Below are positions 16,645 to 24,614 of a stretch of DNA of 36,897 nucleotides, piece by piece. Source of the stretch: an uncultured Endomicrobiia bacterium (GTDB lineage Bacteria > Elusimicrobiota > Endomicrobiia > DTEH01). The position numbers and the translations under genes are program-made. The notes below the pieces were generated by a model. It was not told the DNA's origin. It made no database searches and saw only the letters and a list, made by a program, of their open reading frames with translations. How positions within the stretch are numbered: the first letter of the stretch is position 1; every line of letters starts with the position of its first letter. The stretch is from assembly GCA_938074745.1 (NCBI GenBank), contig CALJEJ010000058.1, positions 1 to 36,897 of the forward strand, read 5' to 3'.

Positions 16645-17163
16645 TTAAAACACTGCAGATAAAATTTCTTGTTTTGTAAATAGATTAAAAATTTTTACAT
16701 TTCTGTTTAAAAAGTCTATAATGGCGAAACTTGGGTAAGGAGTTTTCTTATCTTCATTTTTTAGATGACCTGGGTTGATCCATATAATACCAGATTTTGT
16801 TTCTATATTTGGTATGTGTGTGTGACCATATAACACGATATCCACTTGTTGTTTAGTAACTTTTTCAGGTTTGATGTCATCTGGAAAATCGTTGATATGT
16901 GATGTTGGTGTGTGAGTGATTAATACATTAACATTACAAAATTTTTTTATAATTCTGTGAGGGATACTCTTGTCTTGATAATGTGAACAATAAACTCCTG
17001 GTACCCAAATAACTTCACTGAATAGATGTTTTACAGCTTCTATATCTTCACACTCGTCACCTAAGAAAATTAAAGTAGAAATTTTGTTTTCTATTAGATA
17101 ATTTGTTAGTTTGGTCAAATTTTCTAAATTTCCATGGGTGTCACTTACTACTGCAACTTTCAT
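16645..17163 (-). CDS. YfcE/MJ0936-type metallophosphoesterase with altered GNxD motif
   Basis: A 172-residue calcineurin-like phosphoesterase of the small YfcE/MJ0936 type. Metal-binding motifs SDTHGN (D8, H10), GDE (D36), ITH (H84) and YGHTHIP (H114, H116) are present. The usual GNCD or GNHD is replaced by PGVYC (55-59), so the Asn metal ligand is missing at the standard position. The domain is otherwise full length, so this is more likely a distinct subfamily than decay. The substrate is unknown; phosphodiesters are expected. The ATG overlaps the stop of the metallo-beta-lactamase-fold gene (ATGA), indicating co-expression. Confidence 0.85.
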   Translation of the reverse strand: MKVAVVSDTHGNLENLTKLTNYLIENKISTLIFLGDECEDIEAVKHLFSEVIWVPGVYCSHYQDKSIPHRIIKKFCNVNVLITHTPTSHINDFPDDIKPEKVTKQQVDIVLYGHTHIPNIETKSGIIWINPGHLKNEDKKTPYPSFAIIDFLNRNVKIFNLFTKQEILSAVF

Positions 17164-17807
17164 TTAAATATTTCTAAAATCAAAGTACTTATATTGGTAT
17201 CTTTTAATAAATTGCAAAACTCCTCAGCGTCTTTTAGTGAACCTACGATATCTCCGTAATGCATCGGTATTGCAACTTTAGGATTTATTATTTTAGCGGA
17301 TTCTGCTGCTTCTTTTGCTGTCATAACATAAGTTCCTGAAACAGCAAGCAAGGCTATATCAGACTTTATATTTTTCATTTCAGGTATAAGGTCAGTATCA
17401 CCACAGTGGTAAACTTTGCCAAAAGAAGTTTCAATTATAAACCCTAACCCTTGCATAATCTTTGGATGGAACGGTTTGTTAATATTATATGCAGGTACTG
17501 TTTGTATAGTTATGTTTTTAATGGTAATTGACTCTTCTGGATGAAGTATTTGTATTTTTGCTTTTATACCGGCCAGATTTTCTGCCGAGTAATTGTTAGT
17601 TATTATTATAGTATCAGGTTTTAATATTTTTTCAATATCTGGTTTAGAACAATGGTCAAAATGTTCATGTGTAATAAGTATAATATCAGATTTTGGAAGG
17701 TATGGATTTATTTTCCATGGGTCAATATATATTATACAATTGTTTTGTTCAATTAAAAAACTTGCATGGCCGAGCCATTTTATATGAGTAGTGATTTTAT
17801 TTTCCAT
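17160..17807 (-). CDS. Metallo-beta-lactamase-fold metal-dependent hydrolase (UPF0173-like)
   Basis: A 215-residue MBL-fold protein. It has the N-terminal WLGHASFLIE and IYIDPW, the metal motif THEHFDHC (H47, H49, D51, H52), then YHCGDTDLIPEM and a late AIPMHYGD. This matches the UPF0173/YtkL-like hydrolases and the UlaG-type lactonase branch; the substrate is unknown. The frame is open further upstream to 17855, but that extension would be a hydrophobic leader not seen in the family. The ATG at 17807 has a good SD (AAGGA, 7 bases away) and a matching promoter just upstream, so I use it. It overlaps the phosphodiesterase gene by 4 bp. Confidence 0.9.
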   Translation of the reverse strand: MENKITTHIKWLGHASFLIEQNNCIIYIDPWKINPYLPKSDIILITHEHFDHCSKPDIEKILKPDTIIITNNYSAENLAGIKAKIQILHPEESITIKNITIQTVPAYNINKPFHPKIMQGLGFIIETSFGKVYHCGDTDLIPEMKNIKSDIALLAVSGTYVMTAKEAAESAKIINPKVAIPMHYGDIVGSLKDAEEFCNLLKDTNISTLILEIFK

Positions 17808-17826
17808 ATTGCTATCCTTAAAAATA

Positions 17827-17855
17827 TTTATACAAACAAACAGGATAAAAATCAA
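17827..17855 (-). promoter_or_regulatory. Sigma-70-type promoter before the MBL-fold gene
   Basis: On the minus strand, TTGATT (17850-17855) and TATAAA (17827-17832) are separated by exactly 17 bases. Transcription would start about 10-15 bases before the AAGGA SD of the MBL-fold gene at 17807, leaving a short leader. A consensus-like TTGACA also lies upstream at 17879-17884 but has only a weak -10. The 123-bp gap between prfB and this gene is one of the few long enough to hold a promoter. It suggests a new transcription unit begins here. Confidence 0.55.
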
Positions 17856-17930
17856 TATTTATCTATTTTTATGTTATCTGTCAAATTTTTATGGTAGGCA
17901 CAACGATAGGTTAAAATAAAGAAAAGTTTT

Positions 17931-19041
17931 TTATTTACTAAACTTCTCTAAATATGCTTCTATAAAAGGATCTATGTTACCATCCATTACAGATTCCACA
18001 TCAGTAATTTCTACTCCAGTGAGATTATCTTTCACCAGATGATATGGCATAAATATGTAGGATCTTGATTGTCTACCCCAACCAATTTCACCTTTTTGTT
18101 GTCGTTCTATTTGTTTTTGTTGCTGTTGTTGTAATTGTTTGAGTCTGTAGATACGAGATTTCAAAATTTTCAATGCCATGAGTTTATTTTTTAATTGAGA
18201 ACGTTCTGACTGGCATTGAACAACTATACCTGTCGGAATATGTAGTATTCTTACAGCAGATTCTGTTTTTTGTAAATGTTGTCCTCCGTGACCTGAAGCG
18301 CGGAATGTGTCTATTCTTAAATCTTTTTCATCTATTTTTATTTCTTCTTCTTCAACTTCAGGAGAAACGTCACAACTGGCAAAAGATGTATGTCTACGCT
18401 TGTTTGCATCAAACGGTGATATCCTAACTAACCTATGCACACCTTCTTCACCTTTAAGTAGTCCATAAGCATATTTTCCCTTTACAATAAAAGTAATACT
18501 TTTAAACCCTGCTTCTTCTCCTGGCGAACTGTCTACAACTTCAATTTCAAACCCCTTTTTAGCAGCCCAGCGGCTATACATTCTGAACAACATTCCCACC
18601 CAGTCACACGCTTCTGTTCCTCCGGCTCCTGCATGTAAACTAACAATAGCGTTAGAGATATCGTGTGGTTGTGATAACAATACGTTAAGTTTTATCTCTT
18701 TTATAATTTTTTCTAATTCAGACAATCTTGAGGACATCTCAGTATTTAAACTTTCATCTTCCGTATGTTCGGAAAGTTCTATTATAGTATCTATTTCAGA
18801 CACAAGGGTAGAAATTTTTTGCCAAGTAGCATTCTTTTGTTTAAGTTGTTCAAGTTCTTTTATAATTTCTACTTGGTAAGATTGTTTTGTTGGGTCGTTC
18901 CATATAGACGGGTCAGCGAGTTGTTTTTCAAGTTCAGCAATTCTTATATTATTATTTTCTATTTCAAAGGAAACCTCGTATTTTTTGTATTTCTTTTGAT
19001 AATGATTTATATTTTTCTACTAAATCAAAATTTAGGTTCAT
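17931..19041 (-). CDS. prfB: Peptide chain release factor 2, with +1 programmed frameshift
   Basis: RF2 recognises UGA and UAA stop codons. The gene is read in two frames. ATG 19041 gives 25 codons ending in CGA GGT TTC CTT, followed by an in-frame TGA at 18964-18966. A +1 shift at CTT-T moves reading to GAA at 18965 and on to the stop at 17931, for 369 residues in total, the normal RF2 length. After the shift the family sequence continues (IAELEKQLADPSIW, NDPTKQ). The catalytic GGQ is in RASGHGGQHLQKTESAVR. The RF2 stop-codon tripeptide lies in the HTSFASCDVSP region, where RF2 has SPF-type residues (HRLVRISPFDANKRRHTSF). A gene caller starting at GTG 18803 would miss 79 residues. It starts 8 bp after the aminohydrolase gene. 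Confidence 0.95.
18964..18978 (-). promoter_or_regulatory. RF2 autoregulatory +1 frameshift site
   Basis: The minus-strand sequence is ACGAGGTTTCCTTTGA. It has an SD-like GAGG, a spacer of about four bases, the slippery CTT codon and TGA as codon 26. Codon 26 is also the position used in E. coli prfB, where AGGGGG-TAT-CTT-TGA is the known site. When RF2 is scarce, slow termination at UGA lets the ribosome slip +1 and make full-length RF2. All expected elements are visible; the SD-like stretch is shorter than in E. coli. Confidence 0.92.
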
Positions 19042-19049
19042 AAACTATA

Positions 19050-20405
19050 CTAAAACTTTGACCAGAATTTTTGAGCTACTTTTTGAGCTTCTTTTAATAT
19101 ATCTTTTTCGGAAAAATTTATAATTCGACCCTCTTGTAATAAAACCTTACCGTTTACAAAAACCATCTCCACAGTAGAATATAAAATACCAAATAACAAA
19201 TGTCCATAAAAGTTTGAACTTGTGACAGGAGTAGGTGGTATATAGTTAACCACCACAGCGTCTAACGGTACACCAGAAACAAAAGTGTTAAACTTTTTAC
19301 CAAACACATATTCTACAATTTTTGGATTGTTTTTAAACAAAATATCTACAGATTCTGTAAAACCTACATTTGGATTTTTATTTTGATGGCGTAATAATAA
19401 GTATAAACTTTTTGCTTGGGATAACATATGTGAACTCATAGCGTCTGTTCCTAAACCTACGTTTATACCATAAGATAACATTTTTAACACATCCGGTGCA
19501 CCAACTGCATTGTTCATGTTTGATTCTGGATTTACCACTACATTAGTATTTGTTTCTGCAATAAGTTGCATTTCTTTTTCAGTAATATGTACACAATGGG
19601 CTAAAATTGTATTTTTTCCAAGTAATCCATAATTATGGAAACGTTCTACAACATAAACACCGTATTGTTGTTTACAATTTTCTTGATCTGCTATATCTTC
19701 AGCACAATGTGTATGAACACCAACATTGTATTTTTGTTTTAATTGAGAAATTTTTTGTAATGTTTTATTGGTTACAGTGAATGATGCGTGTAACCCTAAC
19801 ATAGAAGTTACCAATGTGGAGGGGTTTTCTAAAATAGAATTTAGGAACTCTTCAGTTTCTTGTAGTCCTTGCTCAGATCTATCATATCTATCAGAGACAC
19901 CTAAACATAAACACGCTCTTAATCCGACAAATTCTACTGCTTTTTTAATTTGCTGTAGACAACCAAGTTGATACCCTTGTGATTCATGATGATCAATGAT
20001 AGTTGTAATGCCATAACGAAGACAATCTATTAACGCTATGATACTGCTTAGATAAATTTCTTCTTCAGAAAGTAGACTATCCAACTTCCACCATAATTGT
20101 TGTAGTATTTGCACAAAATTTTGTGGATTGTAATTTTTTAATACTAACCCACGAGCAAAAGAAGAATAAAAATGGTGATGAGCACAGACCATGCCTGGTA
20201 GTAATATTTTACCTTTTAAATCAACAATTTTCAGATGTAAAGTTTTAGTTTCTTCAGTTAGCTGAAACACTTTCCTTCTTAATTCATCTGTTGTACCAAC
20301 ATCTAATATTATTCCATTTTCGTCTATTAATATTGCACCATTATGTATTACGAGATTTTTTTGTGGATCTATCAAAATGCTGTTACAAATTAATGTGTAC
20401 AACAT
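19050..20405 (-). CDS. SsnA-like amidohydrolase (putative aminohydrolase/chlorohydrolase family)
   Basis: A 451-residue metal-dependent hydrolase of the amidohydrolase superfamily, in the branch with guanine/S-adenosylhomocysteine deaminases, atrazine-type hydrolases and SsnA. Metal ligands are visible in CAHHHFYSSFARG (about 74-86), HTHCAED (about 233), LAHCVHITEKEM and GLGTDAMSSHM. NVVVNPESNMNNAVGAPDVL strongly resembles SsnA. The true substrate of SsnA is not established; in other bacteria it travels with selenium-dependent purine enzymes, none of which is seen here. It lies 3 bp after the CoaC-like gene and 8 bp before prfB. Confidence 0.85.
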   Translation of the reverse strand: MLYTLICNSILIDPQKNLVIHNGAILIDENGIILDVGTTDELRRKVFQLTEETKTLHLKIVDLKGKILLPGMVCAHHHFYSSFARGLVLKNYNPQNFVQILQQLWWKLDSLLSEEEIYLSSIIALIDCLRYGITTIIDHHESQGYQLGCLQQIKKAVEFVGLRACLCLGVSDRYDRSEQGLQETEEFLNSILENPSTLVTSMLGLHASFTVTNKTLQKISQLKQKYNVGVHTHCAEDIADQENCKQQYGVYVVERFHNYGLLGKNTILAHCVHITEKEMQLIAETNTNVVVNPESNMNNAVGAPDVLKMLSYGINVGLGTDAMSSHMLSQAKSLYLLLRHQNKNPNVGFTESVDILFKNNPKIVEYVFGKKFNTFVSGVPLDAVVVNYIPPTPVTSSNFYGHLLFGILYSTVEMVFVNGKVLLQEGRIINFSEKDILKEAQKVAQKFWSKF

Positions 20406-20408
20406 AAT

Positions 20409-20963
20409 TTATATGCTTTTAATATAGTTAAGAATTTTTTCTATTGAAGGCAGTCTTCCAACACCTGATTTTTCACACAATAGTTCACCTTTTTCCGGAG
20501 GAATTATTTTATAACCAATTTCTTTTAAAATTTTAATATTTTGTTGAGTTATAGGATGTTCCCACATATTACTGTTCATGGAAGGGCAAATTATAACTTT
20601 TGTTTTTTTTAAATCACAGGCATAAATTGTAGAAGTTAATAAATCTTCAGTTTTTCCATGAGACAATTTTGAGAGTGTGTTACAACTACACGGAGCCACT
20701 ATTATTATATCTGCCCAAGAAGACAATGAAATATGTAAAGGGTCGTATTCTTCAGCAGAATGTGAAACAAACATTTCCGTATAAACTTTGTTTTTACACA
20801 AATGTTCAAATAACACTGGAGAAATAAGTTTTGTTGCAGCAGATGTCATTATACATTTAACTTTTGCACCAAGACTAATTAATTTTCTTACTAATTCACA
20901 AACTTTATATATCGCAACACCTGCAGTAATGCCTATTAACACGTTTCTATTTTTCAGGTTCAT
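20409..20963 (-). CDS. coaC: CoaC-type flavoprotein (phosphopantothenoylcysteine decarboxylase), stand-alone
   Basis: A 184-residue HFCD-family flavoprotein corresponding to the decarboxylase half of CoaBC, which makes 4'-phosphopantetheine for coenzyme A. It has the N-terminal GITAGVAIYKVCELVRKL, catalytic His77 (PLHISL), the flavin motif APCSCNTLSKLSHGKTEDLL, PSMNSNMW with Asn130, and the active-site lid Cys163 in GELLCEKSGVGR. The protein ends there, with no CoaB (ligase) half, so either CoaB is a separate gene elsewhere or this is a paralogue such as a UbiX/EpiD-like enzyme. The complete set of CoaC residues favours CoaC. Its position directly after a probable rpoZ matches the common rpoZ-coaBC order. 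Confidence 0.88.
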   Translation of the reverse strand: MNLKNRNVLIGITAGVAIYKVCELVRKLISLGAKVKCIMTSAATKLISPVLFEHLCKNKVYTEMFVSHSAEEYDPLHISLSSWADIIIVAPCSCNTLSKLSHGKTEDLLTSTIYACDLKKTKVIICPSMNSNMWEHPITQQNIKILKEIGYKIIPPEKGELLCEKSGVGRLPSIEKILNYIKSI

Positions 20964-20969
20964 TGCAGT

Positions 20970-21314
20970 TTATTTTTTCTTCTTTACATCTTTTTCTTTT
21001 TCATCAGATTTTGGCTCTGAAACAGTAGATTGTAATTCAGAAGTTTCTGTAGTAATAATTCCTAATTTTTTTCTTACATTTAATGGTGGAAGAGATTTAA
21101 TCTGTTGTATAGTAACTTTATTAGTTAAAACATCATAAATTGCTTTGTTAATCCGTTCACTGTCTAACCAATCTTTAGTTTCTTCTCTATATTTAAGTTC
21201 TGCAGCCCAACGGGCTATATATGGAATAAGTTTATATCTGGAAATTTTAGAATCAAGCATGATTTTGTATATTTCTTGTTCTATTTTTTTAAGTTCATCT
21301 TTATATTTGCTCAT
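20970..21314 (-). CDS. rpoZ: Probable RNA polymerase omega subunit
   Basis: A 114-residue protein with an SD (AAAGGGGA) before the ATG. The core SRYKLIPYIARWAAELKYRE (about residues 25-44) resembles the RF-LV--AA-RA-QL helix of omega. After it, INKAIYDVLTNKVTIQQI resembles the T-ALKEILENKI helix that follows in omega. The C-terminus is a charged low-complexity tail ending in KKKK. The gene order fits, since rpoZ often precedes coaBC. Similarity is modest and the core motif is diverged, so this is a probable rather than certain call. Omega helps assemble and stabilise RNA polymerase. Confidence 0.62.
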   Translation of the reverse strand: MSKYKDELKKIEQEIYKIMLDSKISRYKLIPYIARWAAELKYREETKDWLDSERINKAIYDVLTNKVTIQQIKSLPPLNVRKKLGIITTETSELQSTVSEPKSDEKEKDVKKKK

Positions 21315-21358
21315 AACAGTTTCCCCTTTCTTACTTTTTATAATTTAAATTTGTTTAG

Positions 21359-21931
21359 TTACTTAAACTCATTAAATGAAAGAATTTCTTTTATATCTTT
21401 TCTTGAAGAAGAATTTGCAGTTTTACTAATTATATCTTTATGTTTTTGACCTTCTTGTGGATAACCGAGACAAATTAGTAAAGGAATCTCGTATTCTTTA
21501 GGTATTGACAAAACTTTTTTCACTGCAGGTTCGTTAAACCAGCCTATATAACAACTACCTAAACCTAATTCTGTGGCTTGTAATACAATATGTTCACAGG
21601 CAATTCCGATGTCAATTAAATAGAACCGTGTATTTCGTACAAAACTTCCCGCTCGGGATAAAAAACTTCCTTTATTTGCTAATACAACAATTATTACAGG
21701 TGCAGAATTGATGAACTTGCTTAATTTATATATTCCAGAAGTTGCTGCATCAACCACTTTTTGTTTCAAAATAATGTCATCTACAACAATGAACTTCCAT
21801 GGTTGAGCGTTACAAGCTGACGGTGCAACACGAGCAGATTCTATACACTTAATAATTTTTTCATGTTCTACAGGAATAGGTAAAAATTTTCTACAACTAT
21901 AACGAGAAAAAACAATTTCTGTAAAGTTCAT
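21359..21931 (-). CDS. Nitroreductase-family flavoprotein
   Basis: A 190-residue FMN oxidoreductase of the nitroreductase superfamily. The FMN-binding N-terminus FSRYSCRKF, VAPSACNAQPWKFIVV (about 33-48) and the C-terminal LGLGSCYIGWFNEPAVKKVL with PLLICLGYPQEG are all typical. Members reduce nitro groups, quinones or flavins, or act as dehalogenases; the substrate cannot be read here. The ATG overlaps the stop codon of the MetE-like gene (ATGA), so the two are probably made together. Confidence 0.92.
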   Translation of the reverse strand: MNFTEIVFSRYSCRKFLPIPVEHEKIIKCIESARVAPSACNAQPWKFIVVDDIILKQKVVDAATSGIYKLSKFINSAPVIIVVLANKGSFLSRAGSFVRNTRFYLIDIGIACEHIVLQATELGLGSCYIGWFNEPAVKKVLSIPKEYEIPLLICLGYPQEGQKHKDIISKTANSSSRKDIKEILSFNEFK

Positions 21932-22977
21932 ATCACAGATTTTTTGGATATTAAACCAACAAGTTCTGAAGAAGTTTCAAGAACCTGTTGTGTTACTTCT
22001 TGTGTAGTATTTCCGAGACCACATTGTGGTGTTATAAAAAAATTTTTTACTAAATTTTCTTTTTGCAGACCTTTTTGTTGAAGGCTGTCTAAATATTTTT
22101 GAAATTTGGTTAGTAACAATTCTGTTGGTTCGTTGAAAATATTTTCGTTATTAGGTACTAAACCCCAAGCAAGAATTCCTCCACGAGATACAAAATTGTG
22201 GATGTTTGATGCATAAAGAACAAAATTGTCAAAAAAATCGTGTGCATCAAAAGAAATTATATTTAAGTTAGGTATGTCTGTCAATATAGACCAATCAGTA
22301 TTAGCACAACAATGGATACCAACAAGAAGGTTTGTTGAACTAAGAATATTTTTTATTTCAGATATAGTTTCTGTAAGACATAAAATAATTTCCTCTCGTG
22401 ATACTGCGGTAAATGCAGACCCGTATGCTGCAAGATACGGTTCGTCAAGGAATAAAATTATATTGTTTAATTTATTGTTAATAGTTTTCAATTGATGAAT
22501 TTGCCATACGGATTTCATAATAATGTGTCTTACAACAGTATCACGTAGTTGAGTATCATAAAAAATTGCTTTTCCATCCAAAGTTTTTACTGTAAGAGCA
22601 AAAGTTATAGGTCCTGTGGTTTGAAGTTTTACAAAAGGAGTATTGAAAGTTGGTAACTTATCAATTAGTTCGTAAAATCCTGCTGCGTAGTCAAATGAAA
22701 TTTTAAAATATTCAATATTGTGGTTAATATAGTTGTGATAAAAAGTTTCAATTTCTTTATCATATCTTTCAATATCAACAAAAATTTTTTCATTTAGTTC
22801 GTTTATTACGATTCCGGGGAAATTTTCGGAATACTGTGGACACATTTGTTCTTTAAAACTTTTTTTAGGCAGTTGTGGCCAACAGGGGATTATAGTGTCA
22901 GAATATTTATTTATTAATTCTACTGCAATTTTAGGATTTTTGTATGGCATACTGCCGATTAAAATACCAAGTTTCAT
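21928..22977 (-). CDS. Core-MetE-like (UROD/MetE superfamily) methyltransferase
   Basis: A 349-residue single-barrel protein related to the C-terminal catalytic half of cobalamin-independent methionine synthase. Zinc-site residues are recognisable: GIHCCANTDW (His222 with Cys223/Cys224), Glu179 in FLDEPYLA and Cys319 in TPQCGLG. QTTGPITFAL (about 119-128) is also typical of the superfamily. It lacks the MetE N-terminal duplicate domain, so it is a core-MetE type. Known members take methyl groups from corrinoid or other unusual donors, and the donor here is unknown. It sits 7 bp after the HPS-RraA gene and overlaps the nitroreductase gene, suggesting a joint one-carbon or thiol-related role. 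Confidence 0.82.
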   Translation of the reverse strand: MKLGILIGSMPYKNPKIAVELINKYSDTIIPCWPQLPKKSFKEQMCPQYSENFPGIVINELNEKIFVDIERYDKEIETFYHNYINHNIEYFKISFDYAAGFYELIDKLPTFNTPFVKLQTTGPITFALTVKTLDGKAIFYDTQLRDTVVRHIIMKSVWQIHQLKTINNKLNNIILFLDEPYLAAYGSAFTAVSREEIILCLTETISEIKNILSSTNLLVGIHCCANTDWSILTDIPNLNIISFDAHDFFDNFVLYASNIHNFVSRGGILAWGLVPNNENIFNEPTELLLTKFQKYLDSLQQKGLQKENLVKNFFITPQCGLGNTTQEVTQQVLETSSELVGLISKKSVI

Positions 22978-22984
22978 AAATGGT

Positions 22985-24307
22985 CTATTTCTTTTCCCAA
23001 CGAAGTAAATCTTGTACTTTTGATAATGTAGAACCCTGTAAGATTTCTTCTCTTATTCGGTTTTCTTTTTCTAAAACATCCATTGCACGGTTTGTAATTT
23101 CAACAAGTTTTTCTTTTGGTATAACGACAATTCCGTCATCGTCTGCAACAATATAATCTTGAGGGAAAATTTTTATTCCTGAAATTGTTATAGGGACATT
23201 TATTTCCCCAAAACCTTTAGGTTCACCTGCTTGTGGAGTGACAATTTTAGCAAACGCTGGAAATTTAAGTTTTTTAATTTCAGAAACGTCTCTTATTGCA
23301 CCCCAGATAATCACACCACTAAGACCTTTTTGTATTGCAGAATTTGTTGCTAATTCTCCCCAAACTGCAGGTGGAACACCACCAGCATCAATTACTATGA
23401 CACTATCCTTTTCTGCAATATCAATTGCTTCTACAGGTTTTGCCCAATCACCAGGATAGGTTCTTACAGTTACTGCTGGGCCTACAATTTTAATATTTTC
23501 TCCTATTGGCATAAGACCATATAACGGTAATCCACGGTGTAACGCATCGGAAATGTTTGCAGTAGAGACCATAGACAAAATTTTTTTTATTTCTTCAACA
23601 TTTTTTGCCCGAGTATATAATACAGATTCTATTTTAGTTTTTGTCAACATTGCTTGTTTAATTTCTTGAATAGATTTTGTTACATCTTTAGATTTAGTTA
23701 TTGCACCACCAACTATGATTATATCAGCTCCAGCGTTTACTGCATCTACTGCAGTTTCAGAATTTATTCCTCCTGCTACTGCAATAGGAACGTTAGTTAT
23801 TTTTTTTATTTGAGAAACAAAATCAAAGTTTATTTCGCCTCGCATTTGTTGATCTATTGGTATATGGAACCCGAAATAATCAGGTCCAAACTCTTGTATA
23901 ACCTTGATTCTTTCTAACACATTTTCCACTGCAAGCATATCTACCATAATTTCACAACCATAATTTTTTGCTGCTTGAATAGATTCTTTTAAAGTTTCAT
24001 CATGTGCAACACCTAAAATACATACAATATCAGCACCTGCTTTTGCTGCAATTTCAACTTCAGTCCTTCCAACATCCATAGTTTTCATATCAGCAACAAA
24101 TTTGATATTATATAGTTGTGATTCTTTAAATTCAGATTTTAATATAGACTTTATTTCTGTAATAGCGCGGACACCTTCGGATTTTATAAGTGGAGTACCA
24201 ATTTCTATCAAATCTACCATACCGCTATGTACTGCTTCTTTAGCCACTTTAATAGCACGTGGTAAGTCAATAAAGTCTAATGCCAGCTGTAATAAAGGAT
24301 ATTTCAT
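22985..24307 (-). CDS. Bifunctional 3-hexulose-6-phosphate synthase / RraA-like protein
   Basis: A 440-residue fusion. Residues 1-215 form a HPS/KGPDC barrel: LQLALDFIDLPRAIKVAKEA, EIGTPLI, VADMKTMDVG with the D73/K75/D78 metal-catalytic triad, FHIPIDQQ and GGINSETAVDAVNAGADI. HPS condenses formaldehyde with ribulose-5-phosphate, or runs in reverse to release ribulose-5-phosphate. Residues about 240-430 form an RraA/HMG-aldolase-like domain with GELATNSAIQKGLSG, GAIRD (R339, D340) and ADDDGIVVIP. This fusion is best known from archaea and some bacteria. No 6-phospho-3-hexuloisomerase gene is nearby. A KGPDC role for the first domain is the alternative. It starts 38 bp after the small membrane protein gene. 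Confidence 0.9.
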   Translation of the reverse strand: MKYPLLQLALDFIDLPRAIKVAKEAVHSGMVDLIEIGTPLIKSEGVRAITEIKSILKSEFKESQLYNIKFVADMKTMDVGRTEVEIAAKAGADIVCILGVAHDETLKESIQAAKNYGCEIMVDMLAVENVLERIKVIQEFGPDYFGFHIPIDQQMRGEINFDFVSQIKKITNVPIAVAGGINSETAVDAVNAGADIIIVGGAITKSKDVTKSIQEIKQAMLTKTKIESVLYTRAKNVEEIKKILSMVSTANISDALHRGLPLYGLMPIGENIKIVGPAVTVRTYPGDWAKPVEAIDIAEKDSVIVIDAGGVPPAVWGELATNSAIQKGLSGVIIWGAIRDVSEIKKLKFPAFAKIVTPQAGEPKGFGEINVPITISGIKIFPQDYIVADDDGIVVIPKEKLVEITNRAMDVLEKENRIREEILQGSTLSKVQDLLRWEKK

Positions 24308-24345
24308 AACGTTGGTAAAAAATTTTAAAAGAAATTTGTGTAGGT

Positions 24346-24582
24346 TTAACCTTTCCAGTTTATATCATTGTATTCAGGTTTAACTTTAGTATCAATTTTT
24401 TCCAATTTAGTCTTAATATACTCATCGTCCCATTTAACTTTCTCTTCTAATGCATTAAATTTCTTTATCAAAACGGTCAATAATGTAGTTACGCTCCTCA
24501 TTTTGTTATAAAGGTTTGTAAGGAGAATTAACATTACAATAAAGGTTAAACCGGATACGATTATTGTAAGTTCTAAATTCAT
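24346..24582 (-). CDS. Small single-pass membrane protein of unknown function
   Basis: A 78-residue protein with an N-terminal membrane segment (about residues 5-24, starting LTIIVSGLTFIVMLIL), then a heptad-like charged helix (about 28-65) suited to a coiled coil. I recognise no family. The ATG has no strong SD. The gene is 32 bp downstream of truB and 38 bp upstream of the HPS-RraA gene, in the same direction. The composition matches its neighbours, so it is probably a real gene. Confidence 0.6.
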   Translation of the reverse strand: MNLELTIIVSGLTFIVMLILLTNLYNKMRSVTTLLTVLIKKFNALEEKVKWDDEYIKTKLEKIDTKVKPEYNDINWKG

Positions 24583-24614
24583 AAATTTTTATATATTGAA
24601 TTAAATACAGAAAT

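Noticed and set aside
17808-17855. Hydrophobic N-terminal extension of the MBL-fold protein
   Set aside because: The ATG at 17807 has a good SD and a promoter lies within the supposed extension; the family has no such leader.
17908-17936. Terminator after prfB
   Set aside because: Only an AT-only seven-pair inverted repeat is present, without a GC stem or a clear T run; too weak to call.
18107-18136. TTG/CTG-rich stretch as a microsatellite
   Set aside because: It encodes a glutamine-rich helix in the RF2 core, a region where RF2 proteins are naturally rich in Gln, Lys and Arg.
21325-21350. Promoter before rpoZ
   Set aside because: A TATAAA is present but no -35 at a suitable distance; not enough to call.
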